Part shown: positions 27,021 to 37,026 of the stretch, piece after piece
How the letters are laid out: the number at the start of each line of letters is the position of its first letter
Position numbering within the stretch: the stretch's first letter is position 1
Assembly (NCBI RefSeq): GCF_000720135.1
Contig: NZ_JOIU01000016.1
Span: 186,001-250,000 of the forward strand
Length of the DNA stretch: 64,000 bases
Source of the DNA: Streptomyces sp. NRRL S-1022
GTDB lineage: Bacteria > Actinomycetota > Actinomycetes > Streptomycetales > Streptomycetaceae
Reading direction: 5' to 3'
The notes under the pieces: generated by a model
What the model was told of the DNA's origin: nothing
The model's database searches: none
What the model saw: only the letters and a program-made list of their open reading frames with translations
Position numbers and translations under genes: made by a program

Positions 27021-28541
27021 ATGCCGCACAGAACGGAACGACAGGCCCGGGCAACCATCCACGCGGACGGCGAGTGGCTCGAAGCGGTCTCCGGCGCCAC
27101 CCGGGAGATCCTCGACCCCGCGGACGCCCGCCCCTTCGCCGTGGTCGCCGAAGGTGACGAGAAGGACGCGGAGCGCGCGGTCGCCGCCGCCCGGCAGGCC
27201 TTCGACCGGGGCCCCTGGCCGCACACCCCGGCCGCCGAGCGTGCCGCCCTGCTGCGCCGCGTCGCCGACCTCCTGGTGCGCGACCGCGAGGCCCTGGGCC
27301 TGCTGGAGAGCCGGGACGCGGGCAAGACCGTCGAGGAGGGCCGCGTCGACATCGACTGCGTCGCCGACGCCTTCCGCTACTTCGCCGACCTGGTCGCCGC
27401 CGAGGCCCCGGGCCGGGTGGTCGACGCGGGCTCGCCCGACATCCACAGCGTGGTCGTCCACGAACCCGTCGGCGTCTGCGCGCTGATCACCCCGTGGAAC
27501 TACCCCCTCCTCCAGGCCAGCTGGAAGATCGCCCCGGCGCTCGCCGCCGGCAACACCTTCGTGATCAAGCCCAGCGAGATCACCCCGATGACGACGATCG
27601 CGCTGATCGACCTGCTGGCCGAGGCCGGTCTCCCCGCCGGCGTGGCCAACCTCGTCACCGGCCCCGGCCACACCGTCGGCGCCCGGCTCGCCGAGCACCC
27701 CGACGTCGACCTGGTCTCCTTCACCGGCGGCCTGGTCAGCGGCACCAAGGTCGCCCAGGCCGCCGCGCCCACCGTCAAGAAGGTCGCCCTCGAACTCGGC
27801 GGCAAGAACCCCAACGTCGTCTTCGCCGACGCCTGCGCCACCGAGGAAGGCTTCGACACCGCCGTCGACCAGGCCCTGAACGCGGCCTTCATCCACAGCG
27901 GCCAGGTCTGCTCGGCCGGCGCCCGCCTCATCGTCGAGGAGCCGGTCCGCGAGCGGTTCGTCGCCGAACTGGCCCGCCGCGCCGCGAAGATCCGCCTCGG
28001 CCGCGGCACCGAGGACGGCGTGGAGTGCGGCCCGCTCGTCTCCGAGCAGCAGCGCGCCAAGGTCGAGGCGTACGTCGCCTCCGCGCTGGCCGAAGGCGCC
28101 GTACTGCGCTGCGGCGGCAAGCGGCCCGAACCGTCACCGCAGCGCCCGGAGGCCGGCTTCTTCTACGAGCCGACCGTCCTCGACGCCTGCCACCGCGAGA
28201 TGAAGGTCGTCCGCGAGGAGGTCTTCGGCCCGGTCCTCACCGTCGAGACCTTCCGCACCGAGGAAGAGGCCGTGTTCCTCGCCAACGACACCGAGTACGG
28301 CCTCGCCGGCGGTGTCTGGACCAGCGACCCCGGCAAGGCCCGCCGCGTCGCCGGCCGGCTGCGCCACGGCACCGTCTGGATCAACGACTTCCACCCCTAC
28401 CTGCCGCAGGCGGAATGGGGCGGCTTCGGCAGGAGCGGCACCGGCCGCGAACTGGGCCCCGCCGGACTCGCCGAGTACCGCGAGACCAAGCACGTCTACC
28501 AGAACCTCGCCCCGAAGCCCGTCCGCTGGTTCGCCGGCTGA
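27021..28541 (+). CDS. betB: Betaine-aldehyde dehydrogenase-type NAD(P)+ aldehyde dehydrogenase
   Basis: A 506-residue ALDH superfamily protein. It has ALITPWNYPLLQASWK near 153-168, cofactor Lys in NTFVIKPSEITP, general base Glu in VALELGGKNPNVVF near 255-268 and the nucleophilic Cys in HSGQVCSAGARL near 292-303. It is placed first in a run with a choline oxidase/dehydrogenase-type flavoprotein and a glycine-betaine-type ABC transporter. The likely reaction is therefore betaine aldehyde to glycine betaine, an osmoprotectant. Substrate assignment rests on this context. It starts at the ATG, though no strong ribosome-binding site is seen beyond GGAAGGCG. Confidence 0.85.
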   Translation: MPHRTERQARATIHADGEWLEAVSGATREILDPADARPFAVVAEGDEKDAERAVAAARQAFDRGPWPHTPAAERAALLRRVADLLVRDREALGLLESRDAGKTVEEGRVDIDCVADAFRYFADLVAAEAPGRVVDAGSPDIHSVVVHEPVGVCALITPWNYPLLQASWKIAPALAAGNTFVIKPSEITPMTTIALIDLLAEAGLPAGVANLVTGPGHTVGARLAEHPDVDLVSFTGGLVSGTKVAQAAAPTVKKVALELGGKNPNVVFADACATEEGFDTAVDQALNAAFIHSGQVCSAGARLIVEEPVRERFVAELARRAAKIRLGRGTEDGVECGPLVSEQQRAKVEAYVASALAEGAVLRCGGKRPEPSPQRPEAGFFYEPTVLDACHREMKVVREEVFGPVLTVETFRTEEEAVFLANDTEYGLAGGVWTSDPGKARRVAGRLRHGTVWINDFHPYLPQAEWGGFGRSGTGRELGPAGLAEYRETKHVYQNLAPKPVRWFAG

Positions 28542-28631
28542 CCCCGAGCCGGCCGATCCCGGAGCCGGCCGATCCCCGAGCGGGCCGGCCCCCGACCCCA
28601 CCGTCCTGGAACACCCCGGAGTAGCACCCCC

Positions 28632-30164
28632 ATGTCCCACACCCCCCATGTCTACGACTACGTCGTCATCGGCGGCGGCACCGCGGGATCCGTCATCGCC
28701 TCCCGCCTGACCGAGAACCCGGACGTCACCGTCGCCGTCATCGAGGGCGGCCCGAGCGACGTCGACCGCGACGACGTCCTCACCCTGCGCCGCTGGATGG
28801 GCCTGCTCGGCGGCGAACTCGACTACGACTACCCGACGGTGGAGCAGCCCCGCGGCAACTCCCACATCCGGCACAGCCGCGCCCGCGTCCTCGGCGGCTG
28901 CTCCTCGCACAACACCCTCATCTCTTTCAAGCCCCTGCCCTCCGACTGGGACGAGTGGGAGGCCTCCGGCGCCAAGGGCTGGGGCGCCGTCCCCATGGAG
29001 GCCTACTTCGCCCGCCTGAAGAACAACATCGTCTCCGTCGACGAGAAGGACCGGAACGCCATCGCCCGCGACTTCGTCGACGCCGCCCGGTCGGCACTCG
29101 GGGTACCCAGGGTCGAGGGCTTCAACCACAAGCCCTTCACCGAAGGCGTCGGTTTCTTCGACCTCGCCTACCACCCCGAGAACAACAAGCGGTCCTCGGC
29201 GTCGGTGGCGTACCTGCACCCGGTGATGGACGAGCGGCCCAACCTGACGATCCTGCTTGAGACCTGGGCGTACCGGCTGGAGCTGGACGGCACCCGCGCC
29301 GAGGGCGTGCACGTGCGCACCAAGGACGGCGAGGAACTGCTGATCCGCGCCCGCAACGAGGTCGTGCTGTGCGCGGGCGCCGTCGACTCCCCGCGGCTGC
29401 TGCTGCACTCGGGCATCGGCCCCGCGCAGGACCTCCGGGCGCTCGGCATCCCCGTCGTGCACGACCTGCCCGGCGTCGGCGAGAACCTGCTCGACCACCC
29501 CGAGTCGGTCATCGTCTGGGAGACCCACGGGCCGATCCCGGAGAACTCCGCGATGGACTCCGACGCGGGCCTGTTCGTCCGCCGCGACCCCGGACACGCG
29601 GGCCCGGACCTGATGTTCCACTTCTACCAGATCCCGTTCACCGACAACCCGGAGCGGCTGGGCTACGAACGCCCGCGGTACGGCGTCTCCATGACCCCGA
29701 ACATCCCCAAGCCCAAGAGCCGCGGGCGCCTCTACCTGACCAGCGCCGACCCGTCCGTGAAGCCCGCCCTGGACTTCCGGTACTTCACCGACGAGGACGA
29801 CTACGACGCCCGGACCCTGGTCGACGGCATCCGCATCGCCCGCGAGATCGCCAAGACCGAACCCCTGGCCGGCTGGCTCAAGCGCGAGGTCTGCCCCGGC
29901 CCCGAGATCCTCGGCGACGCCGAGCTGAGCGAGTACGCACGCAAGGTCGCGCACACCGTCTACCACCCGGCCGGCACCTGCAGGATGGGCGCCGCCGACG
30001 ACGAACTCGCCGTGGTCGACCCGGAACTGAGGATCCGCGGTCTCGACGGCATTCGCATCGCCGACGCGTCCGTCTTCCCCACCATGACCGCCGTCAACCC
30101 GATGATCGGGGTGCTCATGGTCGGGGAGAAGGCCGTCGACCTGATCGGAGGTGACCCCCGATGA
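28632..30164 (+). CDS. GMC oxidoreductase, choline dehydrogenase/oxidase type
   Basis: A 510-residue flavoprotein. FAD-binding [18 protein letters not shown] is at residues 9-26. The GMC signature [19 protein letters not shown] is near 79-97, containing the segment that in choline oxidase carries the His linked to FAD. The second GMC signature [16 protein letters not shown] is near 249-264, and the catalytic His is in [10 protein letters not shown] near 443-452. It oxidises choline to betaine aldehyde, the substrate for the aldehyde dehydrogenase encoded 90 bp upstream. Whether O2 (oxidase) or a quinone is the acceptor cannot be read directly. Its stop overlaps the ABC ATPase start by 4 bp (ATGA), so all five genes form one operon. 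Confidence 0.88.
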   Translation: MSHTPHVYDYVVIGGGTAGSVIASRLTENPDVTVAVIEGGPSDVDRDDVLTLRRWMGLLGGELDYDYPTVEQPRGNSHIRHSRARVLGGCSSHNTLISFKPLPSDWDEWEASGAKGWGAVPMEAYFARLKNNIVSVDEKDRNAIARDFVDAARSALGVPRVEGFNHKPFTEGVGFFDLAYHPENNKRSSASVAYLHPVMDERPNLTILLETWAYRLELDGTRAEGVHVRTKDGEELLIRARNEVVLCAGAVDSPRLLLHSGIGPAQDLRALGIPVVHDLPGVGENLLDHPESVIVWETHGPIPENSAMDSDAGLFVRRDPGHAGPDLMFHFYQIPFTDNPERLGYERPRYGVSMTPNIPKPKSRGRLYLTSADPSVKPALDFRYFTDEDDYDARTLVDGIRIAREIAKTEPLAGWLKREVCPGPEILGDAELSEYARKVAHTVYHPAGTCRMGAADDELAVVDPELRIRGLDGIRIADASVFPTMTAVNPMIGVLMVGEKAVDLIGGDPR

Positions 30165-31336
30165 CTCTCACCGTCCCCACGCGCAAGCCCCCCACCACGA
30201 CCGAACCCGTCTTCTCGGTGTCCGGCCTGTGGAAGGTCTTCGGACCCAAGCCGGAGCGGATTCCCGCCGACCCCGGGCTGGCCACGCTCGACCCCGCCGA
30301 ACTGCGCTCCCGCACCGGCTGCACCGCCGCCGTCCGGGACGTCTCGTTCGACGTCCGCAAGGGCGAGGTCTTCGTCGTCATGGGCCTGTCCGGCTCCGGC
30401 AAGTCCACCCTCGTGCGCTGCCTGACCCGCCTGATCGAGCCGACCGCGGGCACGATCTCCATCGACGGCGAGGACGTCCGCGCGATGGACCGGTCCCGGC
30501 TGCGCGAACTGCGCCGGCACCGGGCCGCGATGGTCTTCCAGCACTTCGGCCTGCTCCCGCACCGCACGGTCCTCGACAACGTCGCCTACGGCCTGGAGAT
30601 CCAGGGCGTCGGCAGGTCCGAACGCCGCGAGCGGGCCGCCGAGTTCGTCGCCAAGGTCGGCCTCGAAGGCATGGAGAAGCGCCGCCCCGACCAGCTCTCC
30701 GGCGGCCAGCGCCAGCGCGTCGGCCTGGCCCGCGCGCTGGCCGTCGACCCCGAGGTGCTGCTCTTCGACGAGCCGTTCAGCGCCCTGGACCCCCTCATCC
30801 GGCGCGACATGCAGGAAGAGGTGGCCCGCCTGCACCGCGAGGAGGGCCGCACGATGGTCTTCATCACCCACGACCTCAGCGAGGCCCTCAAACTCGGCGA
30901 CCGCATCGCCCTCATGCGCGACGGCCGCGTCGTCCAGCTCGGCACCCCCGAGGAGATCGTCGGCTCCCCGGCCGACGACTACGTCCGCGAGTTCGTCCGG
31001 GACGTCCCCCGCGAGCAGGTGATGACGGTGGGCACGGCCATGCGCCCGGCCACCGCCGGCGAAACGGCCGAGGGTCCCGCGGTGCGCCCGGAGGCCACGG
31101 TGGCCGAGGCCATCGAGGCGGTGGCCCGCGCCGGCACCCCGGCCCGCGTGATGGACCAGGGCCGCTGCCTCGGCGTCGTCGACCACGAGCACCTGCTCGG
31201 CGTGGTGGCGGGCGTGGAGCCGGCCGCCACGGACCCGGAGGCCGCCACGACGGCGCCCGTCCCGGAGGAAGCGGTACTCGCCCCGCGCGGCCAGGCGAGC
31301 ACGCCCGGCCCCCGGACCACCCCGGAGGCCGTCTGA
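30161..31336 (+). CDS. Glycine-betaine/proline ABC transporter ATP-binding protein (ProV/OpuAA-like)
   Basis: A 391-residue protein. It has Walker [10 protein letters not shown] near 74-82, signature [10 protein letters not shown] near 179-188, Walker [15 protein letters not shown] near 198-211 and a switch His in [10 protein letters not shown]. The N-terminal extension ([21 protein letters not shown]) and the C-terminal region after residue 285, with one CBS-like half ([22 protein letters not shown]), are typical of osmoregulatory ProV/OpuAA ATPases. In those, CBS domains sense ionic strength. The second CBS half is weak or missing. It is coupled by 4-bp overlap to the choline oxidoreductase upstream and by 1-bp overlap to the permease downstream. 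Confidence 0.93.
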   Translation: MTLTVPTRKPPTTTEPVFSVSGLWKVFGPKPERIPADPGLATLDPAELRSRTGCTAAVRDVSFDVRKGEVFVVMGLSGSGKSTLVRCLTRLIEPTAGTISIDGEDVRAMDRSRLRELRRHRAAMVFQHFGLLPHRTVLDNVAYGLEIQGVGRSERRERAAEFVAKVGLEGMEKRRPDQLSGGQRQRVGLARALAVDPEVLLFDEPFSALDPLIRRDMQEEVARLHREEGRTMVFITHDLSEALKLGDRIALMRDGRVVQLGTPEEIVGSPADDYVREFVRDVPREQVMTVGTAMRPATAGETAEGPAVRPEATVAEAIEAVARAGTPARVMDQGRCLGVVDHEHLLGVVAGVEPAATDPEAATTAPVPEEAVLAPRGQASTPGPRTTPEAV

Positions 31337-33273
31337 TGGCAACGCTCGGCATCCCTGCCCTGCGCACCGGCAAACCCCGCGTCCTCAGGAGCAGAGCCGC
31401 GGGCAAGCTCCTGCTGCTCGCCCTCGTCGCCGCGGTCCTCGCCCCCTGGGCCGCCGCCCACTGGCCCGGCACCGGCTGGCCCCACGAGCTGACGGTCCAC
31501 CTGGACAAGCCCCTCACCGCCGCCAGCGACTGGGTCATCGACAACCGGGACAGCCACCCCCTGTTCCTGTACTTCTTCGGCTACGTCAGCAACGCCGTCA
31601 TCCTGGCCGTCCGCGGGGTGTACCTCGCCCTCCTCGCCGCGGGCTGGGCCGGTGTCACGGCCCTGGGCGCCCTCACCGCCTGGCGCCTCGGCGGCGTCCG
31701 CCTGGCCGCCGGCACGGCGACCGCGTTCCTGGCCTGCGGCGTGCTCGGCATGTGGGTGCCGACCATGCAGACCCTCGCGCTCATGGTCGTAGCGGTCCTC
31801 GCCTCCGTGGTCGTGGGCGCGTTCCTCGGTCTCGGCGCCGGTCTGTCCGACCGCCTCGACCGCGCCCTGCGACCGGTCCTGGACACCATGCAGGTGCTCC
31901 CGGCCTTCGCCTACCTCCTCCCCGTCGTCCTGGTCTTCGGCATCGGAGTCCCCGCGGCCGTCCTCGCCACCGTCGTGTACGCGGCCCCGCCGATGGCCCG
32001 CCTCACCTCGCTCGGCCTGCGCGGCGCCGACCCCGAAGTCCTGGAGGCCGTGGAGTCGCTCGGCGCCACCCGCCGCCAGCGGCTGCTGACCGCGCGCATC
32101 CCGCTGGCCCGCAAGGAACTCCTCCTCGGCCTCAACCAGACGATCATGATGGCGCTGTCCATGGCCGTGATCGCCGCCGTGATCGGCGCCGGCGGCCTCG
32201 GCGACCGCGTCTACCAGGCGCTCGCCTCCGTCGACGTCGGCGCGGCCCTCGCGGCCGGCATCCCGATCGTGCTGCTCGCGGTGGTCCTGGACCGTGTGAC
32301 CGCCGCCGCCGGGGACGGCAAGACGCGCACCCGGACCATCGGCCGGCCGTACGCCCTCGCCGTCACCGTGGCCGTCGCCCTCGCCGCCCGCCTGCTCGGC
32401 GCGCTCGACTGGCCCGCCGGCTGGTCCCTGGACATCGCCGAACCGGTCAACCGCGCCGTCGACTGGATGACCGCCCACCTGTACTCCGGCGTCCCCGTGA
32501 TCGGCGGCACCGCCGACTGGGCGGGCCACTTCACCACCTGGATCCTGGACCCCGTCCGGGACGGCCTGCAGTGGCTGCCCTGGTGGTCGGTGCTGCTGGT
32601 CGTCGCCGTGCTGGCCTGGCTGATCGGCACCTGGCGCACCGCGCTGACCGCCGTCCTCGCCATGGCCGCGATCGGCGTGCTCGGCGTGTGGGAGCCGTCG
32701 CTCGACACCCTCTCCCAGGTGCTGGCCGCCGTCGCCGTCACCCTCGTCCTCGGCTTCGCGACCGGCATCGCCGCGGCCCGCAGCGACCGGGTCGAGCGGG
32801 CGCTGCGCCCGGTCCTGGACGTCTTCCAGACCATGCCGCAGTTCGTGTACCTGATCCCGGTCGTCGCCCTGTTCGGCGTCGGCCGTGCCCCCGCCGTCGC
32901 CGCGGCCGTCGTCTACGCCCTGCCGGCCGTCGTCCGGATCACCACGCAGGGTCTGCGCCAGGTCGACCAGGCCGCTCTGGAGTCGGCGCGCTCGCTCGGC
33001 GCGACCGGCCGCCAGCAGCTGTGGCAGGTGCAGCTGCCGCTGGCCCGGCGCGCGCTGCTGCTCGCCGTCAACCAGGGCGTGGTCCTGGTGCTGGCCGTGG
33101 TCATCATCGGCGGTCTGGTCGGCGGCGGAGCCCTCGGCTACGACGTCGCCTTCGGCCTCGCCCAGGGCGACCTGGCCACCGGTCTGGTCGCCGGTGCCGC
33201 CATCGTCTGCCTGGGCCTGATGCTCGACCGGGTGACCCAGCCGACGGAACGCCGCCCGGGGAAGGGAGCCTGA
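31336..33273 (+). CDS. Glycine-betaine ABC transporter permease, two permease domains fused
   Basis: A 645-residue membrane protein starting at an ATG that overlaps the upstream stop by one base. It contains two complete BPD_transp_1 domains. The first EAA loop is near residues 236-260 (EAVESLGATRRQRLL ... IPLARKELLLG) and ends in GAGGLGDRVYQAL. The second is near 550-575 (ESARSLGATGRQQLW ... LPLARRALLLA) and ends in GGGALGYDVAFGL. Most ProW/OpuAB permeases have a single domain and act as homodimers; here both halves of the channel lie on one chain. The fusion carries an unusual duplicated extracytoplasmic amphipathic segment before each domain (VIDNRDSHPLFLYFF and AVDWMTAHLYSGVPVIGG). Confidence 0.93.
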   Translation: MATLGIPALRTGKPRVLRSRAAGKLLLLALVAAVLAPWAAAHWPGTGWPHELTVHLDKPLTAASDWVIDNRDSHPLFLYFFGYVSNAVILAVRGVYLALLAAGWAGVTALGALTAWRLGGVRLAAGTATAFLACGVLGMWVPTMQTLALMVVAVLASVVVGAFLGLGAGLSDRLDRALRPVLDTMQVLPAFAYLLPVVLVFGIGVPAAVLATVVYAAPPMARLTSLGLRGADPEVLEAVESLGATRRQRLLTARIPLARKELLLGLNQTIMMALSMAVIAAVIGAGGLGDRVYQALASVDVGAALAAGIPIVLLAVVLDRVTAAAGDGKTRTRTIGRPYALAVTVAVALAARLLGALDWPAGWSLDIAEPVNRAVDWMTAHLYSGVPVIGGTADWAGHFTTWILDPVRDGLQWLPWWSVLLVVAVLAWLIGTWRTALTAVLAMAAIGVLGVWEPSLDTLSQVLAAVAVTLVLGFATGIAAARSDRVERALRPVLDVFQTMPQFVYLIPVVALFGVGRAPAVAAAVVYALPAVVRITTQGLRQVDQAALESARSLGATGRQQLWQVQLPLARRALLLAVNQGVVLVLAVVIIGGLVGGGALGYDVAFGLAQGDLATGLVAGAAIVCLGLMLDRVTQPTERRPGKGA

Positions 33274-33274
33274 C

Positions 33275-34228
33275 ATGCGCCGTCGTACGACCCTCCCGGC
33301 CGCCGTCGCCGTGCTGGCCCTGGCCACCGGCTGCGGCGCCGCCGACATGACCAAGCAGGCCTCGCCCTTCGCGAACGCCGGGGGCACCAAGTCGGTCACC
33401 CTGTCCGTGCAGTCCTGGGTGGGCGCGCAGTCCAACGTGGCCGTCGCCCAGTACATCCTGGAGCACAAGCTCGGCTACCGCGTCGACACCGTCCAGGTCG
33501 ACGAGGTGCCCGCGTGGGACGCGCTCAGCCAGGGCCGCGTCGACGCCCTCCTGGAGGACTGGGGCCACCCGGACCAGGAGAAGCGGTACGTCACCGACAA
33601 GAAGACGATCACGCCCGGCGGCGACCTCGGGGTGACCGGGCACATCGGCTGGTTCGTGCCGACGTACCTCGCCAAGGAGCACCCGGACATCACCGACTGG
33701 CGGAACCTGGACAAGTACGCCTCGCTGTTCCGCACCGCGGAGAGCGGCGGCAAGGGCCAGCTGATGGACGGCTCCCCGTCCTACGTCACCAACGACAAGG
33801 CGCTGGTGAAGAACCTGAAGCTGGACTACCAGGTCGTCTTCGCCGGTTCCGAGGCCGCGCAGATCACCCAGATGAAGCAGTTCGCCAAGGAGAAGAAGCC
33901 CTTCCTGACGTACTGGTACTCACCCCAGTGGCTGTTCGAGAAGGTGCCCATGACGGAGGTGAAGCTGCCGCCGTACAAGGAGGGCTGCGACGCGGACCCG
34001 GCGAAGGTCGCCTGCTCCTACCCGCACACCCCGCTGCAGAAGTACCTGAACACGGACTTCGCGAAGACCGGCGGCAAGGCGGCGGCCTTCCTGAAGCGGT
34101 TCCGGTGGACGACGGAGGACCAGAACGAGGTCTCCCTGATGATCGCCGACCGGAAGATGGACCCGCAGGACGCGGCGAAGAAGTGGGTGGACGGCCACCC
34201 CGACGTGTGGAAGAAGTGGCTGTCCTGA
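33275..34228 (+). CDS. Glycine-betaine-binding lipoprotein of the ABC transporter
   Basis: A 317-residue OpuAC/ProX-type protein. The signal peptide ends in the lipobox LATGC, with Cys at residue 21, so it is anchored to the outer face of the membrane. The mature protein has SWVGAQSNVAVAQYILEHKL near 48-67 and aromatic residues in VPTYLAKEHPDITDWRNL and TYWYSPQWLFEKV that can form the cage for the quaternary ammonium group. It starts 1 bp after the permease stop and is the last gene of the operon. The substrate is inferred from the choline-oxidising partners. Confidence 0.93.
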   Translation: MRRRTTLPAAVAVLALATGCGAADMTKQASPFANAGGTKSVTLSVQSWVGAQSNVAVAQYILEHKLGYRVDTVQVDEVPAWDALSQGRVDALLEDWGHPDQEKRYVTDKKTITPGGDLGVTGHIGWFVPTYLAKEHPDITDWRNLDKYASLFRTAESGGKGQLMDGSPSYVTNDKALVKNLKLDYQVVFAGSEAAQITQMKQFAKEKKPFLTYWYSPQWLFEKVPMTEVKLPPYKEGCDADPAKVACSYPHTPLQKYLNTDFAKTGGKAAAFLKRFRWTTEDQNEVSLMIADRKMDPQDAAKKWVDGHPDVWKKWLS

Positions 34229-34234
34229 CCCCGC

Positions 34235-34969
34235 TCACCGCGTCAGGCCGTCGGCGATCTCCCGCAGTGCCGCGGCGGCACGCCGCTGGAGGCCCGGCCC
34301 GAAGGTGACCCGGGTGGCCCCGAGCCCGCCGAGCGCGGCCGGCCCGGGGCCGTCCCCGTCCAGCCGGGCCAGGGCGTTCAGCGGACCCTGGATCCCGGCC
34401 CGCAGCAGCGGCAGCACCGCCGCGGGGGCCAGGATCGGGTACACGCAGTCCGCGCCCGCCGCGACGTACAGCGCGGCCCGCTCGATGGCCCGCTCCGGGT
34501 CGCCGTCGCCGTGCAGGAAGACGTCCACGCGGGCGTTGACGAACAGCCGGTCGGCGGCGGCGGCCCGCACCCGGGCGAGGTAGCCGGCGTGCTCGTGCTG
34601 GTCCTTGAGGACACCGCCCGCCGAGTCCTCCAGGTTGCAGCCGACGGCACCCGCCTCCAGCAGCCGCCCGACCAGTTCCTCCGGGGCGAGCCCGTACCCG
34701 TCCTCGACGTCCGCCGACACCGGCACGTCCACCGCCCGGGTGATCCGGGCGACCGCCGCGAACATCTCGTCGGCGGGGGTGGCCCCGTCCTCGTACCCGA
34801 GTGCTGCGGCCACGCCCGCGCTCGGCACGGCCAGCGCCGGGAACCCGGCGGCCGCGCACACCCGCGCGCTCGCCGCGTCCCACGGCCCGGGCAGCACCAG
34901 CGGGTCGCCCGGGACGCGCCCGCGGTGCAGGGCGCGGAACTCCGCGGCCCGGTCCCGCGCCGGGCTCAC
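34235..34969 (-). CDS. Isocitrate lyase / PEP-mutase family protein
   Basis: A 244-residue TIM-barrel protein starting at a GTG within a 4-bp overlap with the upstream AhpD-like gene. It has the Mg2+-binding DVEDGYG segment near residues 75-81 and NLEDSAGG near 98-105. It lacks the KKCGH-type catalytic cysteine motif of isocitrate lyase, so it resembles the oxaloacetate hydrolase/PEP mutase-like branch (often annotated 2-methylisocitrate lyase-like). The true substrate is unknown. It ends 6 bp from the convergent betaine-binding protein gene. Likely cytoplasmic. Confidence 0.85.
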   Translation of the reverse strand: MSPARDRAAEFRALHRGRVPGDPLVLPGPWDAASARVCAAAGFPALAVPSAGVAAALGYEDGATPADEMFAAVARITRAVDVPVSADVEDGYGLAPEELVGRLLEAGAVGCNLEDSAGGVLKDQHEHAGYLARVRAAAADRLFVNARVDVFLHGDGDPERAIERAALYVAAGADCVYPILAPAAVLPLLRAGIQGPLNALARLDGDGPGPAALGGLGATRVTFGPGLQRRAAAALREIADGLTR

Positions 34970-35466
34970 GTGTGCTGCCCGGGCCGGTAGTGCCCGGGGG
35001 TCATCCGGAAGGTCACACCGAACCGGTTCCAGGCGTTGATCACCGTGATCGCGGCGACCAGCTGGGCCAGTTCGGCCTCCTCGAAGTGCTCGGTGGCCCG
35101 GGCGTACACCTCGTCCGGCACGAAGCCCTCGGTCAGCACGGTGACCGCCTCGGTCAGCTCGATCGCGGCCAGCTCCTTCCCGGTGTAGAAGTGCCGCGAC
35201 TCCTGCCACGCGCTCAGCTGCACGATCCGCTCGACGCTCTCGCCGGCCGCGAGGGCGTCCTTGGTGTGCATGTCGAGGCAGAACGCGCAGTGGTTGAGCT
35301 GCGAGGCGCGGATCTTGACCAGCTCGTAGAGCTTGGGGTCCAGGCCCCGCTTGGCGACGCTGTCCAGGCGGATCATCGCCTTGTAGACGTCGGGGGCGTG
35401 CTCGGCCCAGCCCAGACGCGGGGCCTCTTCGGTGGCGTATGCGGCGGTTTCCTGTGCAGTGCTCAT
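34966..35466 (-). CDS. Carboxymuconolactone decarboxylase / AhpD-like protein
   Basis: A 166-residue helical protein. It has the peroxidatic-type CxxC with following His in NHCAFCLDMHTKDAL near residues 58-72, preceded by a conserved Glu in LYELVKIRASQLN, the full AhpD active-site pattern. Members act as thiol-based peroxidases or as adaptors in alkylhydroperoxide reduction. It is the first gene of a two-gene operon with the PEP-mutase-like gene (4-bp overlap). It is divergent, across 47 bp, from a PdxR-type regulator that probably controls it. Confidence 0.9.
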   Translation of the reverse strand: MSTAQETAAYATEEAPRLGWAEHAPDVYKAMIRLDSVAKRGLDPKLYELVKIRASQLNHCAFCLDMHTKDALAAGESVERIVQLSAWQESRHFYTGKELAAIELTEAVTVLTEGFVPDEVYARATEHFEEAELAQLVAAITVINAWNRFGVTFRMTPGHYRPGQHT

Positions 35467-35513
35467 GCCGTCGACCCTAGGAGCGAGGCAGCCCAGGAGT
35501 ATGGTCCATTTCC

Positions 35514-36911
35514 ATGGCGAGTTCCTGGGCCACTTTGGGCGTCGACCTGCACCTCGAACCGAACGGGACGGGCGGTGTGCGCCGAGGTCTGACCGACGCC
35601 CTGCGCGACGCGGTCCGCTCCGGCCGGCTCACCCCCGGCAGCCGGCTGCCGTCCTCGCGCTCCCTCGCCGCCGACCTCGGCCTGGCCCGCAACACCGTCG
35701 CCGAGGCCTACGCCGACCTGGTCGCGGAGGGCTGGCTCACCGCCCGGCAGGGCTCCGGCACCCGGGTGGCGGACGGCGGCCCCCACGGCCCCACGGCGCC
35801 CCCCGCGCCCGCGCCACCCCACCGCACCCCCGCCCTCCCGCGCCACGACCTCGTTCCCGGCACCCCCGACCTGGCCGCCTTCCCGCGCACCGAGTGGCTC
35901 AAGGCCGCCCGCCGGGCCCTGGCCACGGCCCCCTTCCACGCCCTCGGCTACGGCGACCCGCGCGGCCGCCCCGAACTGCGCACCGCCCTCGCCGGCTACC
36001 TCGCCCGCGCCCGCGGCGTGCGCACCGACCCGGACACCCTCGTGGTCACCGCGGGCTTCTCGCACGCCCTGGCCCTCCTCGGCGAGGTCCTGCGCGCCCG
36101 CGGGGTGCGCACGGTGGCCGTGGAGTCGTACGGCCTCGACGTCCACCGGGCGCTGCTGCACACCGCGGGCCTCGCCACGCCCCCGCTGCCCTACGACGAC
36201 CTCGGCACGGACCCCGGCGAGCCCGGCGCGGCCGGCGCGGTCCTGCTCACCCCCGCCCACCAGTTCCCGATGGGCGTGCCCCTGCACCCCGACCGGCGGG
36301 CCGCCGTGGTCGCCTGGGCCCGCCGCACCGGCGGGCTGATCCTGGAGGACGACTACGACGGCGAGTTCCGCTACGACCGCCAGCCCGTCGGCGCCCTCCA
36401 GGGGCTCGCCCCCGACCGGGTCGTCTACCTCGGCACGGCCAGCAAGTCGCTCGCGCCCGGGCTGCGGCTGGGCTGGATGGTGCTGCCGCCCGCCCTGGCC
36501 GCGGAGGTGGCCTCCGCCAAGGGCCGGGCGGACACCGTCGGCGCGCTGGAGCAGCTCACCCTCGCGGAGTTCCTCACCTCCGGCGCGTACGACCGCCACG
36601 TCCGCGCCTCGCGCCTGCGCTACCGCCGCCGCCGGGACGCCCTCGCCGCCGCCGTGGCCGCCCGGGCGCCCGAGGTCCGGGTCACCGGCATCGCCGCCGG
36701 CCTGCACGCGGTCCTGCGCCTGCCGCCGGGCACCGAGGAGTCCGTGGTCCAGGCCGCGGCCTGGCAGGGCCTGGCCCTCCACGGCCTCTCCTTCCACCGC
36801 CACCCGCAGGCCGTCACGGAGCCGCTGGACGCCCTGGTCGTCGGCTACGGCACCCCTCCGGACAGCGCGTGGGCGGGGGCGCTGGAAGCGTTGTGCCGGG
36901 TGTTGCCCTAG
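35514..36911 (+). CDS. PdxR/MocR-family regulator (GntR HTH fused to aminotransferase fold)
   Basis: A 465-residue protein. The N-terminal GntR winged HTH (about 15-85) has LPSSRSLAADLGLARNTVAEAY and VAEGWLTARQGSGTRV. A Pro-rich linker follows, then a fold-type-I aminotransferase domain (about 120-460) with LEDDYDGEFRY carrying the PLP-ring Asp and the PLP-lysine in YLGTASKSLAPGLRLGW. MocR proteins sense PLP or amino compounds through PLP. It is divergently oriented to the AhpD-like operon, a usual arrangement for the target genes of these regulators. Confidence 0.93.
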   Translation: MASSWATLGVDLHLEPNGTGGVRRGLTDALRDAVRSGRLTPGSRLPSSRSLAADLGLARNTVAEAYADLVAEGWLTARQGSGTRVADGGPHGPTAPPAPAPPHRTPALPRHDLVPGTPDLAAFPRTEWLKAARRALATAPFHALGYGDPRGRPELRTALAGYLARARGVRTDPDTLVVTAGFSHALALLGEVLRARGVRTVAVESYGLDVHRALLHTAGLATPPLPYDDLGTDPGEPGAAGAVLLTPAHQFPMGVPLHPDRRAAVVAWARRTGGLILEDDYDGEFRYDRQPVGALQGLAPDRVVYLGTASKSLAPGLRLGWMVLPPALAAEVASAKGRADTVGALEQLTLAEFLTSGAYDRHVRASRLRYRRRRDALAAAVAARAPEVRVTGIAAGLHAVLRLPPGTEESVVQAAAWQGLALHGLSFHRHPQAVTEPLDALVVGYGTPPDSAWAGALEALCRVLP

Positions 36912-37026
36912 GGGTCCCGGAAACCGGCATTTGCCAACCGCAGGGGGGTTGTAAAGGAGGACCGAACAGGAGCATATTCTTTTGGCGCCCTCGGGGGGGG
37001 CAGCGTGTTTTTTCGCGGGGGTGGGT

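Noticed and set aside
30151..31335. A longer permease reading from 30151
   Set aside because: It overlaps the ATPase gene completely in another frame. The ATG at 31336 overlaps the ATPase stop by one base, a normal operon junction.
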